This document shows, one piece after another, positions 16,128 to 25,864 of a stretch of 64,000 nt of DNA. Made by a program: the position numbers and the translations under genes. Source of the stretch: Methylocella sp. (GTDB taxonomy: Bacteria; Pseudomonadota; Alphaproteobacteria; Rhizobiales; Beijerinckiaceae); assembly GCA_037200525.1 (NCBI GenBank), contig JBBCGG010000001.1, forward strand, positions 1,096,501 through 1,160,500. The letters run 5' to 3'. The notes under the pieces are model-generated. The model searched no databases and had not been told where the DNA came from. It saw only the letters and a program-made list of their open reading frames with translations. Each line of letters opens with the position of its first letter. Position 1 is the first letter of the stretch.

Positions 16128-19100
16128 TCAGGCGGTCCTCTCAAGAGAAAACGTCATAAGAGCGGGCATGACCAGGAGAACAAGCGGGAATTGCAGCATA
16201 AGCCCGGAGATGATGGCAATGGCGAGCGGCTGCTGAATGGCTGACCCTTGACCTATAGACAAGGCGAGCGGAGCTAACGTCAATAGGGCGGCGATGGTCG
16301 TCATGGTAATCGGCCGGAGCCGATTGCGGCTCGCCTCGCGTAAAGCTTGGATCGGCGTCAGCGTATTTGCCAGCTCGGCATATTCCGATACGTAGAAGAT
16401 CGCCATTTCTGTGCCGATGCCGATCACCATCGTCATGCCCATCAGCGCGGTGATGTTGAGATCGACGCCGGTCAGCCAGAGGCCGGTGAAGACCGCCGCT
16501 GTCGAGAGAAGCGAGCAGCCGATCACGATCAACGCGAGGGAGAATCTTTCGTAAAGGAAGAGCAGTAGCACCAGCTCCGCTGCCAGCGCGGCGACGAAGA
16601 CCTTGGCGAGACCGTTGAACGCTATCTGCTGCTGCTGATAAAGGCCGCCCAGCGTATAAGTGACGCCGACTGGCAGAAGACCCGGCCTAGCGAGCACGGT
16701 CTTCACGTCGGAGATGGCGGCCCCGAGCCCACGCCCTTCGATGCGGCCGGTGACGGCGACCATCGGCTGAAGATTCTCCGTGCCGATCTGCGGCTGACCG
16801 CTAATCGCCGTGATCGTCGCGACGCGCTCCAGGGGGAACATGTGGCCATCTGGTGCCCGGATTGAGATCTGACTGAGGTCAGTCACTGTGTAGTGTTGCG
16901 CGCCGGGCGCAATGACACGTATGCCGACCCGCACCTCTCCATTGACGTATTGTGTTGCGATCGCGCCAGTCTGCGCGGTCGCGACAGCCTGGGTGACGAG
17001 GTCGCCGCTGGCGCCTTCAAGAGCCACTTTCACTGGATCGACCGTGACGTTAAGCGCGTCGCCCGCGAGATTTACCCCATTTTTGACGCCGGTCACCGCG
17101 TCGAGCCCCTTGATCGCCGAGGCCACGTTGACGGCGGTCGCGTTCAACACCGCGGGCGCGGCGCCAGTCAGCTTGATCTCGATCGGTTGCGGTACTGCGG
17201 TCAGGTCGCCGATCAGATCCTCTATGAGCTGCGCCGTCTCGATCTCGACGCCCGGGACCTTGGCGGCCGCTTCGGCAGTAACCGCAGCCATGACGTTCGG
17301 CGTCGGTCGCATATGGTCCGGCTTCAGACGGACGAAGAAGTCGCCGTGGTATGATTGGCCGAGGTCGCCGCCGATCCCTGTGCCGAGCCGTCGCGAAAAT
17401 GTGTCAACCTCCGGCATGCTTTTGACGATGTCCTCGACTTGAGCGATCTCACGCTCTGTTTCGGTCAGCGAGGTGCCCGGCTTAGTGTAATAGTCCATTA
17501 CGAAGCCACCTTCGTCGACCGGCGGCATGAAACCAGTCGCGACGTGAAGCGCCGCATAGGCGCCGAGTCCGACCACCGGGATTAGCAGCGCAATCGGCAC
17601 GAATCGGTGCCGCAGAAAGAGGTCGAGGATCGCCGTATGCGCCTTGGCGTAAAGGCCGCGATGCTCGCCTGGCGTCACAGGCCTCAGAGTCGCGAAGTTA
17701 ACCATCGAGCGCGCAAGCACGGGAACTACGAAAGCGGTCATTAGATATGAGACGACAAGAGCGCAGCCCATAGTGATCGATAAAGCCTTCGAAAAAGCGC
17801 CGGTAACGCCGCTGAGGAAACTCAGCGGAATGAAAACGATAAAGGTCGCGAGGCTCGACCCGCTGAGCGGCGTCATGAACTCGGCCGCAGCCGCCATCAC
17901 TGCGCTCTTACCGGTTAGCGCGCCGAGCTCGGCGTCCGGTTGCGGCGCTGCGCGGTGGGCGATATGCTCGACCATCACGATCACGTCGTCGATTAGAAGA
18001 CCGACGGCGGCGGCGATGCCGCCGAGAGTCATGATGTTGAAGCTGAGCCTTAGCATCGAAAGCAGCAAGATGGTGATGGCGAGCGTCGCCGCCACTGCAA
18101 TCAGCGCCATCGACATTAAGCGCAGGCTACGCAAGAACAACCAGAGGACCAAACCGGCTAGCGAGAGGCCAATGACGACCGCGTCGCGCACGCTCGTCGC
18201 CGATTGGACCACGAGCTCGCTCTGATCGTACCAGTTCTTCATGGTCACGCCGGCTGGCAGGCTAAAGCCAGCGAGCGCTGTCTTGACGTCTGCGGCGATT
18301 TGCACCGCGTTGCCATCGGGCTGTTCATAGACGTTGAAGAGCACGGCTGGTCGTCCGTCCTCGACCACGCGCAGCCATTGCGGTACGACGCCGTCCCGGA
18401 TCGTCGCGATGTCGCGGAGACGAACGACGCCCGTCGGATCACTACGTACAACGACATCGCGGATCGTCGCGAGGGTCGCCAGCGTGTGGTCGGAGACCAC
18501 GAGGTAAAGCTTGTCGTGGTCCTCGATCTTGCCGACCGCCTGCAACACGTTTGCGGCGGCGAGCGCGGTCGTGACGTCGGTGAAGCTGAGGCCGTAGACC
18601 GCGAGTTTATTCGGATCGGTCTCGACCTCGATTTCTTGAGCGGCGCCGCCCTGGACGCCGACCCGTGAGAGACCGGAGATAGCAGAGAGCAGAGGGACGA
18701 TGCGGTATTGTGCGAGGTCGCGAAGCGCGACGGGTGACAAAGTTTCAGACAGGAGTGCATAGGAGATGATCGGAAAAACGGTCGGATCCATCCGGCGCGC
18801 ATCGTAACGTGCGCCCGCTGGAAGGCCAGGGAGAACGCGGGCGACGGCGGCATCAACGTTCAGCGTCGCCACCGCCATATCGCGGCCCCAGCCGAAGTCG
18901 ACAGAGATCTGCGAGGACCCGCGAGTCGACTGCGAGCGAACGTTGAGCACTCCGGGCACGCCGCGGATTGCCTCCTCCACAGGCCGCGTAACGAGCACCT
19001 GTGTCTGGTCGGCCGGCCGATCGCCGGCGTCGAGTGAGACCACGACGCGGGGAAAAGACACCTGCGGGAACAGGCCGACCGGCAGGCCAAGCGCGAGGAC

Positions 19101-19178
19101 TATGCCCGCGGCCGCCAGCGCGACCGCAATGAAGATAATGGAGCGCGCGTGGCGCTCGGCGGCCGCAAAGACGCTCAT
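16128..19178 (-). CDS. RND-family efflux pump, inner-membrane permease
   Basis: 1016 residues with RND topology. There is an N-terminal span (IIFIAVALAAAGIVLALGLP), a periplasmic loop with the classic RPVEEAIRGVPGVLNVRSQS, and a cluster of spans from ~330 containing GGIAAAVGLLIDDVIVMVEH (the proton-relay Asp pair). A second periplasmic loop and a C-terminal cluster with MGMTMVIGIGTEMAIFYVSE complete it. It exports small molecules or cations by proton antiport. The sequence is nearer to the HAE1/CzcA-like branch than to hydrophobe pumps; the substrate cannot be read from it. The ATG overlaps the adaptor's stop (ATGA), so it is the last gene of a four-gene operon. Confidence 0.92.
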   Translation of the reverse strand: MSVFAAAERHARSIIFIAVALAAAGIVLALGLPVGLFPQVSFPRVVVSLDAGDRPADQTQVLVTRPVEEAIRGVPGVLNVRSQSTRGSSQISVDFGWGRDMAVATLNVDAAVARVLPGLPAGARYDARRMDPTVFPIISYALLSETLSPVALRDLAQYRIVPLLSAISGLSRVGVQGGAAQEIEVETDPNKLAVYGLSFTDVTTALAAANVLQAVGKIEDHDKLYLVVSDHTLATLATIRDVVVRSDPTGVVRLRDIATIRDGVVPQWLRVVEDGRPAVLFNVYEQPDGNAVQIAADVKTALAGFSLPAGVTMKNWYDQSELVVQSATSVRDAVVIGLSLAGLVLWLFLRSLRLMSMALIAVAATLAITILLLSMLRLSFNIMTLGGIAAAVGLLIDDVIVMVEHIAHRAAPQPDAELGALTGKSAVMAAAAEFMTPLSGSSLATFIVFIPLSFLSGVTGAFSKALSITMGCALVVSYLMTAFVVPVLARSMVNFATLRPVTPGEHRGLYAKAHTAILDLFLRHRFVPIALLIPVVGLGAYAALHVATGFMPPVDEGGFVMDYYTKPGTSLTETEREIAQVEDIVKSMPEVDTFSRRLGTGIGGDLGQSYHGDFFVRLKPDHMRPTPNVMAAVTAEAAAKVPGVEIETAQLIEDLIGDLTAVPQPIEIKLTGAAPAVLNATAVNVASAIKGLDAVTGVKNGVNLAGDALNVTVDPVKVALEGASGDLVTQAVATAQTGAIATQYVNGEVRVGIRVIAPGAQHYTVTDLSQISIRAPDGHMFPLERVATITAISGQPQIGTENLQPMVAVTGRIEGRGLGAAISDVKTVLARPGLLPVGVTYTLGGLYQQQQIAFNGLAKVFVAALAAELVLLLFLYERFSLALIVIGCSLLSTAAVFTGLWLTGVDLNITALMGMTMVIGIGTEMAIFYVSEYAELANTLTPIQALREASRNRLRPITMTTIAALLTLAPLALSIGQGSAIQQPLAIAIISGLMLQFPLVLLVMPALMTFSLERTA

Positions 19179-20227
19179 GGCGTCGCGGGGACGGCGGTAG
19201 CCGGAGACTCTTCGCTCGGCGCCTCGCGGACAGCAATCCCGTCTGACAACTGGTAGTTGCCCTCGACGACGATCGGCAACGTAGGATTGATCGCGCCCGT
19301 CACAACGCTTTGACGGGCGTTACTCCCGACAACTGTAACACCGACTCTGCGCGCCTTCGCGGCCGCAACCTGGTAGACTGCCTCGCCCTGCGCGTCGGTC
19401 AGCACGGCGTCGCGTGGCACGACGAACCCTTCGAAGTGCCCGACCGTGATCGATGCTCGGAACGCGGCGCCCGGCAAGAGCTTACCCCCGCTTGAGATCT
19501 CGGCATCGACGAGGTGCGTCCTGGGATTGAGTAGCCCGTTAATGCGCGCGACCGTGCCATCGGAGGGTTCGCCACCGCTTGTCAGCGGCTCAAGGCGGAC
19601 CGGATCACCCAATTTCAGACGGAGCCGCTGCGCCGGTTCGATGCCTACGCTCACGACGAGACCGTCGGCGCGCATTAGCGTCATCATCGGCGCACCCTGA
19701 GCGACGGTATCGCCCTGCGCAATCGAAATCGCCGACACGATGCCCTCAAACGGCGCTTCGATGGCGAAATTCGGCTTGTTGGCGCCGGATCGCGTTAGCG
19801 TGTCTAGGTTCGTCTGCGCATCCGCGACCGCCTTATCCGCTTGGGTCAGCTGGTCCTTCGTGGCGAGCTGCTGCTGGACGAGCTGCTGCAGGCGGGCGCT
19901 GTTAATCCGGGCGATCGAAAGCGCAGTCTGCGCCTGTTGGTAGTTGCCGAGCGTGGACTGCGATACTGCGAAGTCGAGCAGCGGCTGCCGAGCCTGAACG
20001 GCCTCGCCGGGAGTCACAAAGAAGCGCGTAACGCGCCCTTGGATCTGCAAGCTGATCGTCATGCTGCTGTCGAGCGCCGGCCCTGCGGTGCCGTAGCCGA
20101 TCACGATGTCTGGAAGGCTGCCGCGTTGGGGAGTCATGGTTATGATGAGAACGCTGGATTCTTCGGCAGCCTGGATAGCGCGCGAGAGAGCAAGTAACCC
20201 AAGCAGGGCAATAACGACGGATTTCAT
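19175..20227 (-). CDS. RND efflux periplasmic adaptor (HlyD/MFP family)
   Basis: 350 residues: signal peptide (ALLGLLALSRAIQAAEE), first half of a lipoyl-like domain (QIQGRVTRFFVTPGEAVQAR), a helical hairpin of Gln/Ala-rich heptads (~85-150), second lipoyl half (FEGIVSAISIAQGDTVAQGA), beta-barrel and a membrane-proximal domain. Adaptors of this kind connect an RND pump to a TolC-type channel. Its start overlaps the stop of the channel gene (20224-20227) and its stop overlaps the pump start, so the three parts are translated together. Confidence 0.9.
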   Translation of the reverse strand: MKSVVIALLGLLALSRAIQAAEESSVLIITMTPQRGSLPDIVIGYGTAGPALDSSMTISLQIQGRVTRFFVTPGEAVQARQPLLDFAVSQSTLGNYQQAQTALSIARINSARLQQLVQQQLATKDQLTQADKAVADAQTNLDTLTRSGANKPNFAIEAPFEGIVSAISIAQGDTVAQGAPMMTLMRADGLVVSVGIEPAQRLRLKLGDPVRLEPLTSGGEPSDGTVARINGLLNPRTHLVDAEISSGGKLLPGAAFRASITVGHFEGFVVPRDAVLTDAQGEAVYQVAAAKARRVGVTVVGSNARQSVVTGAINPTLPIVVEGNYQLSDGIAVREAPSEESPATAVPATP

Positions 20228-21591
20228 CGAGCGACCTCGTGGAAGAGGCCGAGGGGATCGGCAGGCGGTTCCTCGGGAGATAGCGTAACGAAGGGAAACC
20301 CGGCCCCGACGAGCGTGGCAAGGGCGACCTGCCCCTCGAGTTGCGCCTGGAGGAGCGTGATCCTCTCCTGCTCGCGCGCGAGGCGCGCGGACTCGATGTC
20401 GACATAGGCCCGCTCGTCGAAAATGCCCTGCCTGAAGGCGATTTCTGTGCGCTCGGCGATAGCCCGCGCTTGACGCAGCCGCGGCTCAAGATCCATGAGC
20501 TGACGCCCCACCAACGCCTGTTCAGATAGAAGCGCTTCGACCTCTTCGGTGGCCGCCGTGACGCGCGCGGTGAACTCGCGGCGGAGTTGCTCGCGCGTTG
20601 CCGTCTCGAGCGCCACGCCGCCCTGGTTCCGGTCGAAGATCGGCAATTCGGTGTTGATCTGCGGACCGATCGCCAGAATGCCGCTCGTATCCTGCCCCGC
20701 GAAGAGGCCGACGGAAATTGCCGGGAATTGCGACAGGATTGCCTGGCGTAGCTTGGCATCCTCGGAGCGATACCCGAACTGTAGGGCGATGAGGTCCGGG
20801 CGCCGATCTGCAATCGATCCAAGCTCGGCCCGGATACGGGCTACGTCGATCCGCGGCATGCCGATCGTGGGGGACAGAGCGAACGGGGCATCAGGCGTGA
20901 GCCCGAGGAGCGCCGCCAGCTGGTGCCGCCGACTCAATTGAAGGCGGGACAAGTCGTCGTAGGTCTTCTGGATGTCACCCACCGCGACAAGGTCTGGAGA
21001 GAGCGTCGCCACGGTCGCATTACCCTCTGTGATCGCCTTGCTCGTCAGATCAAAACGTTCCTTGAAGAGCTTGCGCGTCTTCGCGATGAAGGTCAGCAGA
21101 CGATCTCCAGAAACGATGTCGACATAGAGCAGCCGGGCCTTGCCGATGGTCTGCCATTCCTGCCAGAGCAGCGTGGCGCTTACGTTCTGTTTGGCGGCGC
21201 TCGCGACCTCCCCTTTAGTGCGATAGATCAGAATCGATTTTAGGTCCTGGACGAAGCCCGCACTATAGGAATCGACGGTGCCTGGGCCGGAAATCAGGAA
21301 CGGATAGGCCGCCTGCAACTGCGGGTTTGGGAGGATGCCGGCAATCAGCACCTGCGCGTCAGCCGCGCCCAGCTGGGCCCGCGCGGCGCGAAGGTCCGGA
21401 TTGTTCGCGACAACCAGCTGGTCGAGCATCCGCAGGCTCACGCGGCCGCCGACGCCGCCAACAAGGTTGTCGGATCGCGATACAAGATCGGCCGAGGTGT
21501 CGAGCGGAAGCCGCTCGTACTTTGCACACCCCGTCGCGGCGAGCCCCAGAGCGATTGCCAGTGCTCTCTGCGAGCGCAATCCGGACGTCAT
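20224..21591 (-). CDS. TolC-family outer-membrane efflux lipoprotein
   Basis: 455 residues with a lipoprotein signal (ALAIALGLAATGC, Cys at ~22) and long alpha-helical repeats typical of outer-membrane channel proteins (LRMLDQLVVANNPDLRAARA early, RTEIAFRQGIFDERAYVDIE and LAREQERITLLQAQLEGQVA late). It forms the exit duct for the RND pump encoded downstream. It overlaps the preceding beta-propeller gene (TAATG at 21589-21593) and the adaptor gene. Confidence 0.88.
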   Translation of the reverse strand: MTSGLRSQRALAIALGLAATGCAKYERLPLDTSADLVSRSDNLVGGVGGRVSLRMLDQLVVANNPDLRAARAQLGAADAQVLIAGILPNPQLQAAYPFLISGPGTVDSYSAGFVQDLKSILIYRTKGEVASAAKQNVSATLLWQEWQTIGKARLLYVDIVSGDRLLTFIAKTRKLFKERFDLTSKAITEGNATVATLSPDLVAVGDIQKTYDDLSRLQLSRRHQLAALLGLTPDAPFALSPTIGMPRIDVARIRAELGSIADRRPDLIALQFGYRSEDAKLRQAILSQFPAISVGLFAGQDTSGILAIGPQINTELPIFDRNQGGVALETATREQLRREFTARVTAATEEVEALLSEQALVGRQLMDLEPRLRQARAIAERTEIAFRQGIFDERAYVDIESARLAREQERITLLQAQLEGQVALATLVGAGFPFVTLSPEEPPADPLGLFHEVAR

Positions 21592-22628
21592 TACGGCATT
21601 GGATCTAGGAAGAGAAGGCGCAGCGTGCCTGGTCGCGGGACGGCCCGGCCGCCCGGCTCCTCCGCCGGATCGGTCTCTGCGGCCGCGATATAAATTCGAC
21701 CGCTATCGGGGTCGACAGTCAGGGTGCGGCCGCTGACCATCGTTTGCACGGCTTCGAGAGGGACGAATTCCTCGGCGCTCACCTCGCGGATGACCGACAG
21801 CGTTCCGTCGAGACCATTGGCGCTAAGGATGCGCCGGCGCTTTGGGTCGAAGGCGACGCCGTCGCTGCCGCGCCCGATTGGAACCGTCGCCACGATCGCA
21901 CCGCTGATTGAATCCATCACGACCATGCGTTCGTTGGTACACCCCGAAAAAAGCCTCCGCGTCGCCGGATCAATTGCCAACCCGTGTGGATCGACGCAGT
22001 CCGGCATTCCCCAGCGCGCCTCGATGCGACCGGTGCGCGTGTCGATCCGGACGATCTCTCGCTTCGCCTCGCCGTTGACGAAGAGATGTCCTTCGCCATC
22101 GGCCACCGCGAACTCGAGCTTGCCGCCAATGATGATTGTCTGGATCACGGCTAATGCACGGAGATCGATCACGCTGATCGTGCCTGGGTCCCCGTTGATG
22201 ATGAAAAGGTGGTCGGTCACGGGATCGATGACAGCCGTATCGGCGTCAGCTCCGACCGCTATCGCCTTTTCCGCCTCAAGGGTCCGGAGATCGAAGGGGA
22301 TGGCCGTGCCGGCTTTTCCGTCGTCAGTGAAGCCTTTGCCGGTCGATGCGGAAATAGCGACTCCGTGCGAGCCGCCGACGATCCCGTCGAGATGCCCGAG
22401 CACCGCACCGTCGAGTCCGTCGACGACGGTCACGCGGTTGTCTTGGGCCAAGTAGACTCGGCGCGACACGGCGTCGAAAGTTAGAAAGTCCCAGTGGTCC
22501 GGCGCACCGAGCGAGATGGCTTGGCAAATGTGGTACAAGGGCCCGGGTTTCGACGAAGCGCTCGGAATTGCGGCAATCGCCATAATTGATATCAATACGA
22601 GTCCATAGCATCTTTCGGGGGGCGTCAT
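21591..22628 (-). CDS. Exported YVTN/NHL-type beta-propeller protein
   Basis: From the ATG at 22628 the product has 345 residues: signal peptide (YGLVLISIMAIAAIPSASS) and then about seven repeats of ~40 residues ending in motifs such as RVYLAQDNRVTVVDGLDGAV, LFIINGDPGTISVIDL, RRLFSGCTNERMVVMDSISG and RILSANGLDGTLSVI. This is the pattern of bacterial seven-bladed propellers of the YncE/YVTN class, usually periplasmic and of unclear role. A GTG-or-similar start at 22673 would add a non-signal leader. It is first in the RND operon, so a role in sensing, binding or helping export of the pump's substrate is plausible. Confidence 0.8.
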   Translation of the reverse strand: MTPPERCYGLVLISIMAIAAIPSASSKPGPLYHICQAISLGAPDHWDFLTFDAVSRRVYLAQDNRVTVVDGLDGAVLGHLDGIVGGSHGVAISASTGKGFTDDGKAGTAIPFDLRTLEAEKAIAVGADADTAVIDPVTDHLFIINGDPGTISVIDLRALAVIQTIIIGGKLEFAVADGEGHLFVNGEAKREIVRIDTRTGRIEARWGMPDCVDPHGLAIDPATRRLFSGCTNERMVVMDSISGAIVATVPIGRGSDGVAFDPKRRRILSANGLDGTLSVIREVSAEEFVPLEAVQTMVSGRTLTVDPDSGRIYIAAAETDPAEEPGGRAVPRPGTLRLLFLDPMP

Positions 22629-22760
22629 TCTGCCATGCTTTCTGCACTGCTCGGTGGGCCGCGAGCGACACAATAGAGACGGAAACTTAGGACAGAATTA
22701 GCCCGGCCGCGCGTCCAGCTCCGCCTTGACGAAGCCCCCTGGTTGCGGCATTCGTCGCTG
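22629..22760. promoter_or_regulatory. Divergent promoter region between the RND operon and the two-component genes
   Basis: 132 bases between two divergent starts (22628 minus, 22761 plus). It should hold promoters for both the efflux operon and the response regulator and is the natural target of that regulator. I could not pick out a convincing direct-repeat OmpR-type box or -35/-10 pair by eye. Confidence 0.45.
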
Positions 22761-23402
22761 ATGCGTGTCTTGCTTGTTGAAGACGATGCAATGATCGGTA
22801 GGGGATTGATCCCCGCCTTGGCGAGAGCTGGGATGACCGTGGATTGGGTGCGCACGGGGTCGCAGGCGAGGGTGGCGGCGATGGGCGGGGAGCATGCGAT
22901 CATCCTGCTTGACATCGGATTGCCTGACGGCTCCGGTCTCGACCTGCTATCCGAAATCCGAGGGGAAGGCATCTCCATACCGGTGTTGCTCATCACAGCG
23001 CGTGACGCTCTTGGCGATCGCGTGAAAGGGCTTGACCTTGGCGCGGACGATTACCTCATCAAGCCCTTTGATGTGGCGGAATTGCTGGCGCGCATCCGCG
23101 CGGTGACTCGGCGTCGATCCGGCAATACGCAGTCCCGCCTCGAGGCGGCAGCAATGAGCCTGGATCTCGCGACCCGCGAACTGACCTACGGCGGAGAATG
23201 CCGGCTCTTGCCGCCGCGCGAGTTCGCCTTGATGCATGCGCTGATGGAGAGACCTGGTACGATCCTGTCCAAGGCGCAGATCGAGGATCGACTCTATGGC
23301 TGGGATACAAGCGCCGAGAGCAATGCTGTGGACGTGCTGATCCACGCCATCCGGCGCAAGTTCGATAAGGACGTCATCCGCAACGTGAGAGGCGCTGGGT
23401 GA
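22761..23402 (+). CDS. OmpR-family response regulator (QseB/TctD-like)
   Basis: 213 residues from the ATG at 22761; a TTG at 22743 would add six residues. The receiver domain has the acidic pair in LLVEDDAMIG, phospho-acceptor Asp51 in LLDIGLPDGSG, Thr79 (LLITARDA) and Lys101 (YLIKPFD). The C-terminal winged helix shows REFALMHALMERPGTILSKA and AVDVLIHAIRRKF. The protein stops at NVRGAG, a few residues short of the usual GxGY/W end. It sits directly upstream of its kinase, with overlapping stop and start (GTGA), and divergent from the RND operon. Confidence 0.9.
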   Translation: MRVLLVEDDAMIGRGLIPALARAGMTVDWVRTGSQARVAAMGGEHAIILLDIGLPDGSGLDLLSEIRGEGISIPVLLITARDALGDRVKGLDLGADDYLIKPFDVAELLARIRAVTRRRSGNTQSRLEAAAMSLDLATRELTYGGECRLLPPREFALMHALMERPGTILSKAQIEDRLYGWDTSAESNAVDVLIHAIRRKFDKDVIRNVRGAG

Positions 23403-24748
23403 ATGGTCCTCAAGGCTCGTTCGTGATGTCGCTTCGTCGCTCCATCATCCTGTGGATCACGCTCCTGATGGCGGTCGTCGGCGTCATAGCTGTAGCGACA
23501 ACCTACGAACTTACCCTCTACGAGGCCGGACAGTTCATGGACGACCAGCTGCGTCAATTCGCAGATGCCTCCGCCGACACCGACGAGACAAATCGCGCTG
23601 CCGCTGAGCTGCAGGAACCAGAGGATCGTTTCACGACGCGGGCTTGGAGCGCCGACGGCCGGCTGGTCCATGCGACGAGGGATGGTCCGCCGATTGACGC
23701 GCCTCCGTCCTACCAGGGCTTCAGAACTTTCGATGATGGCGAGAGCTGGCGCGTCTTCGTCTCGAAGGATGCCAAGAGCACTATTATGGTCGCCCAGCGG
23801 ATGAGCGCGAGGGGCGAGATTGCGAGGCATGCCGCCCTTGAGGTCGCGGTGCCGATCCTCCTAATCCTCCCCCTCGCATGGTCGGTCGTCGTATTGTCCA
23901 TTGGGCGCGTCATGCGAAGCCTCGCAAAACTCGGCGAGACCATCGCAATCCGCAGCGTCGAAACCAAAGCGCCACTTTCTTATGTCGGCATACCGCGCGA
24001 GATTTTGCCTTTGATCGGCGCGATGAATACGCTGATCGGCCGTCAGCAGATGGCGCTCGACCAGCAACGTCGCTTCGTCGCTGACTCCGCGCACGAATTG
24101 CGAACTCCCTTAACCGCGCTGCAGATTCAGATCGACAATCTGCACGCCGCGGGCAGCGAAGAGGCCGCTTCGCTTGTCGGCGCTTTGCGCGAGGGGAGCA
24201 GTAGGGTTAACGATCTGCTGAATCAATTACTGCGTCTCGCTAGCTTCGACACGCCGCCCACCAATCCCGCGCTCGAAGAAATCGATCTCGTCGACCTCGT
24301 CACGTTCTGTGTCGCCGGCCAACTCGAGGTAGCGGACGCGTCCAGCATCGATCTAGGACTGACGACGCTCCAGCGCTACATTGTGCTGGCCGTGCGAAGC
24401 GACATACAAATGCTCTTATCGAACATTATCCACAATGCGATCCGCTACACTTCGCCAGGCGGAAAAGTCGACTGCTCGGTCGAGCAGCACGGAACAGGTG
24501 CGCGCCTGATCGTCGCCGATACAGGACCGGGAGTCGCCGAAAGTGATATCCCGCGTCTTACCGATCGTTTCTTTCGCGCTGCGAGCATTGACAAGACAGG
24601 AAGCGGCCTCGGCCTTTCGATCGCGAAAGCAATCGCCGAGCGTTACAACCTCCAACTTTCCTTCGAGAACCGCACAAGTCCATCGGGTCTGCGCGTCACG
24701 GTCTACTTTGCGATGGCTTCAGCTTCGCATCGAGCGATGTCGATATAG
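23399..24748 (+). CDS. Sensor histidine kinase (QseC-like)
   Basis: 449 residues from the GTG overlapping the regulator's stop, or 440 from the ATG at 23426. Two membrane spans (IILWITLLMAVVGVIAVATT and VPILLILPLAWSVVVLSI) flank a ~130-residue periplasmic sensor domain. The H box is FVADSAHELRTPLTAL (His ~232), the N box IIHNAIRYTSPGG, and the G boxes VADTGPGV and GSGLGLSIAKAI. It should phosphorylate the adjacent regulator. The signal is unknown but is likely a compound exported by the neighbouring pump. Confidence 0.9.
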   Translation: MNGPQGSFVMSLRRSIILWITLLMAVVGVIAVATTYELTLYEAGQFMDDQLRQFADASADTDETNRAAAELQEPEDRFTTRAWSADGRLVHATRDGPPIDAPPSYQGFRTFDDGESWRVFVSKDAKSTIMVAQRMSARGEIARHAALEVAVPILLILPLAWSVVVLSIGRVMRSLAKLGETIAIRSVETKAPLSYVGIPREILPLIGAMNTLIGRQQMALDQQRRFVADSAHELRTPLTALQIQIDNLHAAGSEEAASLVGALREGSSRVNDLLNQLLRLASFDTPPTNPALEEIDLVDLVTFCVAGQLEVADASSIDLGLTTLQRYIVLAVRSDIQMLLSNIIHNAIRYTSPGGKVDCSVEQHGTGARLIVADTGPGVAESDIPRLTDRFFRAASIDKTGSGLGLSIAKAIAERYNLQLSFENRTSPSGLRVTVYFAMASASHRAMSI

Positions 24749-25406
24749 GCCCCGTGTTTCGACCTGCCAATCTAAACGCCCGGTGCGAACGCCAAGGCCG
24801 CATCTCAAGTTAAGCGATTCATCGGGCCCACCGGAACTGCTGGAGTCAGCGTATTTCGCACATTTTCGAACCGGAGTATTGCGCACGGGTGTCGGGCCAC
24901 GTCCCCAGTCGCTCGTGCAGCATCGATCCTGGCAATATTGAACCAGCGCATGTCATCATGGTGTCTAAGGGGAACGCGGCCACGAGTGACTGCGCAAAAC
25001 GATTCGTCGATCAATGGATTTCGGAAAATGTCTGCGCCATCGGAGGCCAATTCGAGATCAATATGGCTCAGAACCTTCAGACCAATGTTGGGAAGCCGCA
25101 GATCGCGCCGGCCTAAGCCGCATAGAAATTAAGACCTCATGCGGCAGTTTGGTCGCCTACATGGCGGCCACCCTCGAGGCCCTGAACCATTCACAGGTCG
25201 GGGAGTTTGCAATGAAGAGCGACTGAGAATCTTGGGCGATAAGTCTAGTTTTTCAGCTCGCCTAGATGCGCGTCGCTTGGATATTCAAAAATAGGCTGGA
25301 TCTCAGGCGGCCGTGCAGGAAAGTTCGGCCCAAAGTACATAATTTGCGCCCCTGGCATCGCGGCGTCATCTGATTTGACTCAGCGCACACCGTGAACGTT
25401 GTCGCT
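24749..25406. other. Gene-poor stretch
   Basis: Several overlapping short frames on both strands (for example 24889-25116 and 25014-25226 plus) have no ribosome sites and poor composition. I see no intact gene or RNA. Confidence 0.4.
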
Positions 25407-25864
25407 CTACCACTCGCCTTGCAGCTGAATGCGGTCCTGGAGAACCCTGAGCTGCAGGACAATTTTCCCGCCCGCGCCTCTAATCTCTAGCGCGTCATCC
25501 GTATAGTTGCGATCGAGAGTCCCTGGCGGGGGCGTCACACGCCATTCATTGCGCACTAATTCGTTGATGGGACGGCCGTCGCTATCTCGAACAATAGTCG
25601 TGACCCTGATTTATTATCAATCCGCTCGACTATCAAAGGGTTATCCTGAAAAACCCCAAAAATTGCGGCGCTCTGGTCATCAAACGCAAAGATTGTTCCG
25701 GAGTTACCGACTTCTAACGGGGGAAACAACTTGCGGTCGCTCGCAAGCAAGACCTCGCGATAAGGGTTCTTTTCCTGGACATATGTTAGGGCGGGTCTTG
25801 ATTGCGCTGCGGCGCCCATTGCAGCCGTCGCCAGCGCAATTGAGACGCCCGCGAGCCCAAGCAT
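25407..25864 (-). pseudogene. Small secreted protein gene broken by a frameshift
   Basis: The first part (102 codons from ATG 25864) has a signal peptide (GVSIALATAAMGAAA-Q) and a beta-rich body (VGNSGTIFAFDDQSAAIFG). From about 25600 downstream the coding signal moves to another frame, reading VTTIVRDSDGRPINELVRNE, then PPPGTLDRNYTDDALEIR, and ending DRIQLQGEW at 25407. The DRNYT ... IQLQGEW ending is familiar from small periplasmic proteins of unknown function. Put together, the two parts make one ~150-residue protein, so this is a single gene with one frameshift near the IDNKSG codons. Confidence 0.6.

Noticed and set aside
24749-25250. Small plus-strand genes after the histidine kinase
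   Set aside because: Frames of 65-130 codons overlap one another, lack ribosome sites and show no protein-like periodicity.
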